Below are positions 61,635 to 64,000 of a stretch of 64,000 nucleotides of DNA, piece by piece (within the stretch, counting starts at the first letter, position 1; every line of letters starts with the position of its first letter). Both the position numbers and the translations under genes were made by a program. Origin of the DNA: G032773895 sp965248935 (GTDB lineage: Bacteria > Pseudomonadota > Gammaproteobacteria > Pseudomonadales > Cellvibrionaceae); assembly GCA_965248935.1 (NCBI GenBank), contig OZ252214.1, forward strand, positions 2,728,001 to 2,792,000. The letters run 5' to 3'. Under the pieces are notes generated by a model, which was given only the letters and a program-made list of their open reading frames with translations, ran no database searches and was not told the origin of the DNA.

Positions 61635-64000
61635 GTGGCGCATATTTTCAAATTATTTGACCTTTATTTAACGCTTATCACTCGGCAACCTAAAATGGTT
61701 TTGGCGTGTGTGGCTGTGTTAACAATAGGGTTAGCGGCTGGACTGCCCAATTTTAAGCTGGATGCGTCTTCCGATTCTCTTACGTTGGAAAACGATCTTG
61801 ATCTAGAATATTTCCGCGATGTTTCAAAAAACTACCAAAGTGGTGACTTTCTCGTTATCACATTTAAACCGCATTCTGATTTATTTAGTGATGAGTCATT
61901 AGATATATTGGCAAATTTAAAACAGGATTTATTCAAGGTTAAAGGCGTTGCGAGTATTAACAGCATATTGGACGTGCCTCTGCTTTATTCGCCAAAACGC
62001 AGCCTTACCGAAATTGTACGAAAGCCTTTAACCTTGTTATCACCAGGGGTTGATCGCCAGCTTGCGAAGCAAGAGTTTTTATCTAGCCCTATATATAAAG
62101 AATTAATCCTAGGGCCAGATGGACAAACCACGGCATTACAGTTAAATATTCAATACGATAAAAAGTATATTGAACTTGTTCAAGCAAGAAACAATTTGCG
62201 GATAAAACGAAACAGGGAGGGTCTATCCGAAGCGGAAAAAATTGAATTGGATAACGTCAGTGCCGAGTTTTTAGCGTATCGAACAGAGGCGGCTAAAAAA
62301 TCGCATCAGCGGGTTGAGGACGTTCGGCAGATCGTAGCGTCATATAAAGATAGAGCGCAAATATTTGTTGGCGGTGTCAGTATGATCACTGCGGATATGA
62401 TTCAGTTTATCCAAAACGATTTATTTGTATTTGGTTCTGCTGTTATCTTATTTATGATATTGGTTTTGGCGCTTATTTTTAGGTCTATGCGGTTTGTTAT
62501 TATTCCCATGGTTATCTGTGTATCCGCCGTAGTGATGATGCTGGGTTACGTCAGTTGGTTGGATTGGCGTCTAACAGTGATTTCTTCCAATTTTGTTGCT
62601 TTACTGCTTATTATCTCATTGGCCATTACGATTCACTTGGTTGTACGCTATCGAGAATATGTTGACCAATACCCCGCTTGGACGAAAGAGCAGTGGGTGA
62701 TTGCAACAGTAAAATTTATGGCTCGCCCCTGTTTTTATACGGCAATCACCACCATTGTGGCATTTGCTTCATTAGTTATCAGTGGTATTCGCCCGGTTAT
62801 TGATTTTGGTTGGATGATGACCATTGGCTTGGTTGTCGCATTGGTATTGGGCTTTCTTATATTTCCGGCGATGTTAATGCTACTTCCAGCCGATACGCCT
62901 CGAAATAAAGCGCCGGACCATTCAGATAAAGAAGATACGCCTCTTACACTGGTATTTTCCAATGTGGTAGAAAAATACGGTACATACGTTTTGGTCGGGG
63001 CGTTTGTGGTCGCTGTGCTGAGTGGCTTGGGCATTTCTCGCCTTCAAGTCGAGAATCGGTTTATTGATTATTTTCATGAGTCAACCGAAATATATCAAGG
63101 CTTATCGATTATTGATAAAAACCTAGGAGGTACCACCTCCCTGGAAATTATTTTGGACCATGATGCGAAAAATAAAAATGTTTCTGTTATCGAAACTGAT
63201 GAATTTGGTAAAGAAGATGCATTTGACGATGATCCGTTTAGTAGTGATGACGGTTTTGGCGGAGACGGTTTTGGCGGAGACGGCTTTGGCAGTGACGATG
63301 AGAAAACTCAGAACCAAACAAGTTACTGGTTGACGGTGGCAGGGCTTAAACAAATTACACTTTTGCATAAATACTTAGACGTGCAACCCGAAATTGGAAA
63401 AGTGAATTCGTTGGCAACCCTGTACCAAGTTGGAAAGGATATAAACGGCAGTTTAAATGATTTTGAATTAGCAGTTATGCAACGCACACTGCCGAAAGAA
63501 GTCAGCAGTGTATTGATAGCCCCTTACTTGTTTTCCGATGGAGATCAAGCAAGGGTTGTCTTGCGTATTCACGATACCTATCCGAACCTCAACCGCTCAG
63601 AGCTGGTTGAAAGAATTAAACAGCATGTGAATGCCAGTGAGGACTTTAGTTCAGATCGGGTTCAATTTACCGGCTTGCTCGTCCTTTACAATAATATGTT
63701 ACAGAGCTTATTTAGTTCTCAAATCGTTACCCTGGGGGCTGTTTTCTTGGCCATTATGGTAATGTTTATTGCATTGTTTCGTTCATTTGTTGTAGCCATT
63801 GTTGCAATACTGCCCAATATTCTTGCTGCGTTTTCTGTATTGGGTGCAATGGGGTTAATTGGTTTACCTTTGGATATGATGACGATTACCGTTGCGGCGA
63901 TTACCGTTGGTATAGGTGTGGACGATACCATTCACTATATCCATCGCTTCAAAAAAGAAGTCGCTGAAGATGGCGATTACATCGCTGCCATGCATCGTTC
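61635..64000 (+). CDS. RND/MMPL superfamily exporter (3' end cut by window edge)
   Basis: GTG start at 61635 with GAGGA nine bases upstream; 788 codons visible, no stop. Two half-repeats: membrane helix (about 18-40), periplasmic loop, five-helix bundle (about 262-425) with AITIHLVVRYREYV, second helix and loop, and a second bundle with VGIGVDDTIHYIHRFKKEV. This is the hydrophobe/amphiphile exporter (RND, MMPL) pattern. The second loop has an unusual acidic glycine-rich insert (DDPFSSDDGFGGDGFGGDG, near 532-555). Substrate unknown, lipid-like compounds likely. Confidence 0.9.
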   Translation, partial: MAHIFKLFDLYLTLITRQPKMVLACVAVLTIGLAAGLPNFKLDASSDSLTLENDLDLEYFRDVSKNYQSGDFLVITFKPHSDLFSDESLDILANLKQDLFKVKGVASINSILDVPLLYSPKRSLTEIVRKPLTLLSPGVDRQLAKQEFLSSPIYKELILGPDGQTTALQLNIQYDKKYIELVQARNNLRIKRNREGLSEAEKIELDNVSAEFLAYRTEAAKKSHQRVEDVRQIVASYKDRAQIFVGGVSMITADMIQFIQNDLFVFGSAVILFMILVLALIFRSMRFVIIPMVICVSAVVMMLGYVSWLDWRLTVISSNFVALLLIISLAITIHLVVRYREYVDQYPAWTKEQWVIATVKFMARPCFYTAITTIVAFASLVISGIRPVIDFGWMMTIGLVVALVLGFLIFPAMLMLLPADTPRNKAPDHSDKEDTPLTLVFSNVVEKYGTYVLVGAFVVAVLSGLGISRLQVENRFIDYFHESTEIYQGLSIIDKNLGGTTSLEIILDHDAKNKNVSVIETDEFGKEDAFDDDPFSSDDGFGGDGFGGDGFGSDDEKTQNQTSYWLTVAGLKQITLLHKYLDVQPEIGKVNSLATLYQVGKDINGSLNDFELAVMQRTLPKEVSSVLIAPYLFSDGDQARVVLRIHDTYPNLNRSELVERIKQHVNASEDFSSDRVQFTGLLVLYNNMLQSLFSSQIVTLGAVFLAIMVMFIALFRSFVVAIVAILPNILAAFSVLGAMGLIGLPLDMMTITVAAITVGIGVDDTIHYIHRFKKEVAEDGDYIAAMHR

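Overview
The window looks like a chromosomal segment of a marine, polysaccharide-degrading gammaproteobacterium, most likely Cellvibrionales (Teredinibacter/Saccharophagus-like). This is inferred from a long polyserine linker after a lipoprotein signal, a DUF6316 gene, an mpl-ubiX pair and moderate G+C. The two ends are core-like. The middle (about 11-55.5 kb) is a large accessory island.

Layout: (1) 1-6.5 kb is an exopolysaccharide locus on the minus strand (export lipoprotein, Wzz-like protein, O-antigen-polymerase-like protein, pyruvyl transferase cut by the window edge) plus a separately terminated priming sugar transferase. (2) 6.7-11.1 kb holds a small conserved protein, an M20 lipoprotein peptidase divergent from a GntR/FCD regulator, and an AlkD-like HEAT-repeat protein. 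(3) 11.5-25 kb is a defence-type block: a Fic AMPylase behind iterated 11-bp repeats, a frameshifted lipoprotein, a DRT1-type reverse transcriptase-nitrilase, a pore-forming-toxin-like gene interrupted by TGA with its membrane immunity gene, an XRE/antitoxin/ParE operon and a two-helicase operon. (4) 25-29 kb carries two Tse2/Tsi2-like toxin-immunity pairs (one toxin with an in-frame TGA), an Rhs-core remnant and an internally deleted transposon. (5) 29.6-40.9 kb is one gene for a 3776-residue lipoprotein: subtilisin-like protease, 28 tandem ~98-residue repeats, then FG-GAP-like calcium-binding repeats.

(6) 41-55.5 kb is an array of small effector/immunity and toxin-antitoxin cassettes: lytic transglycosylase-like, decayed NlpC/CHAP-like, Amidase_2 remnant, M15 peptidase, BrnT/BrnA and several lipoproteins. 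They are separated by a recurring non-coding module. The module has a REPIN-like inverted-repeat element, in some copies a MITE inserted with a CTA target duplication (empty and filled sites are both present), and a promoter-like repeat. That promoter-like repeat also lies upstream of the reverse transcriptase and of the pore-forming toxin. Sites with integron attC architecture lie at 50.5-53.1 kb, and a 1.7-kb segment is duplicated almost perfectly. A Dam-like DNA methyltransferase closes the island.

(7) 55.6-64 kb returns to ordinary genes: MDR oxidoreductase, DUF6316, uracil-DNA-glycosylase-family protein, mpl, ubiX, a two-FHA membrane protein, a SelW-like protein and an RND/MMPL exporter running off the right edge.

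Working picture: the island stores and trades orphan toxin/immunity and defence genes. Many toxins are inactivated (frameshift, TGA, truncation) while their immunity genes stay intact, as expected for immunity retention. The repeated promoter-bearing module would keep newly arrived cassettes expressed and give homology for recombination. No secretion-system core, integron integrase or complete transposase is visible in the window.
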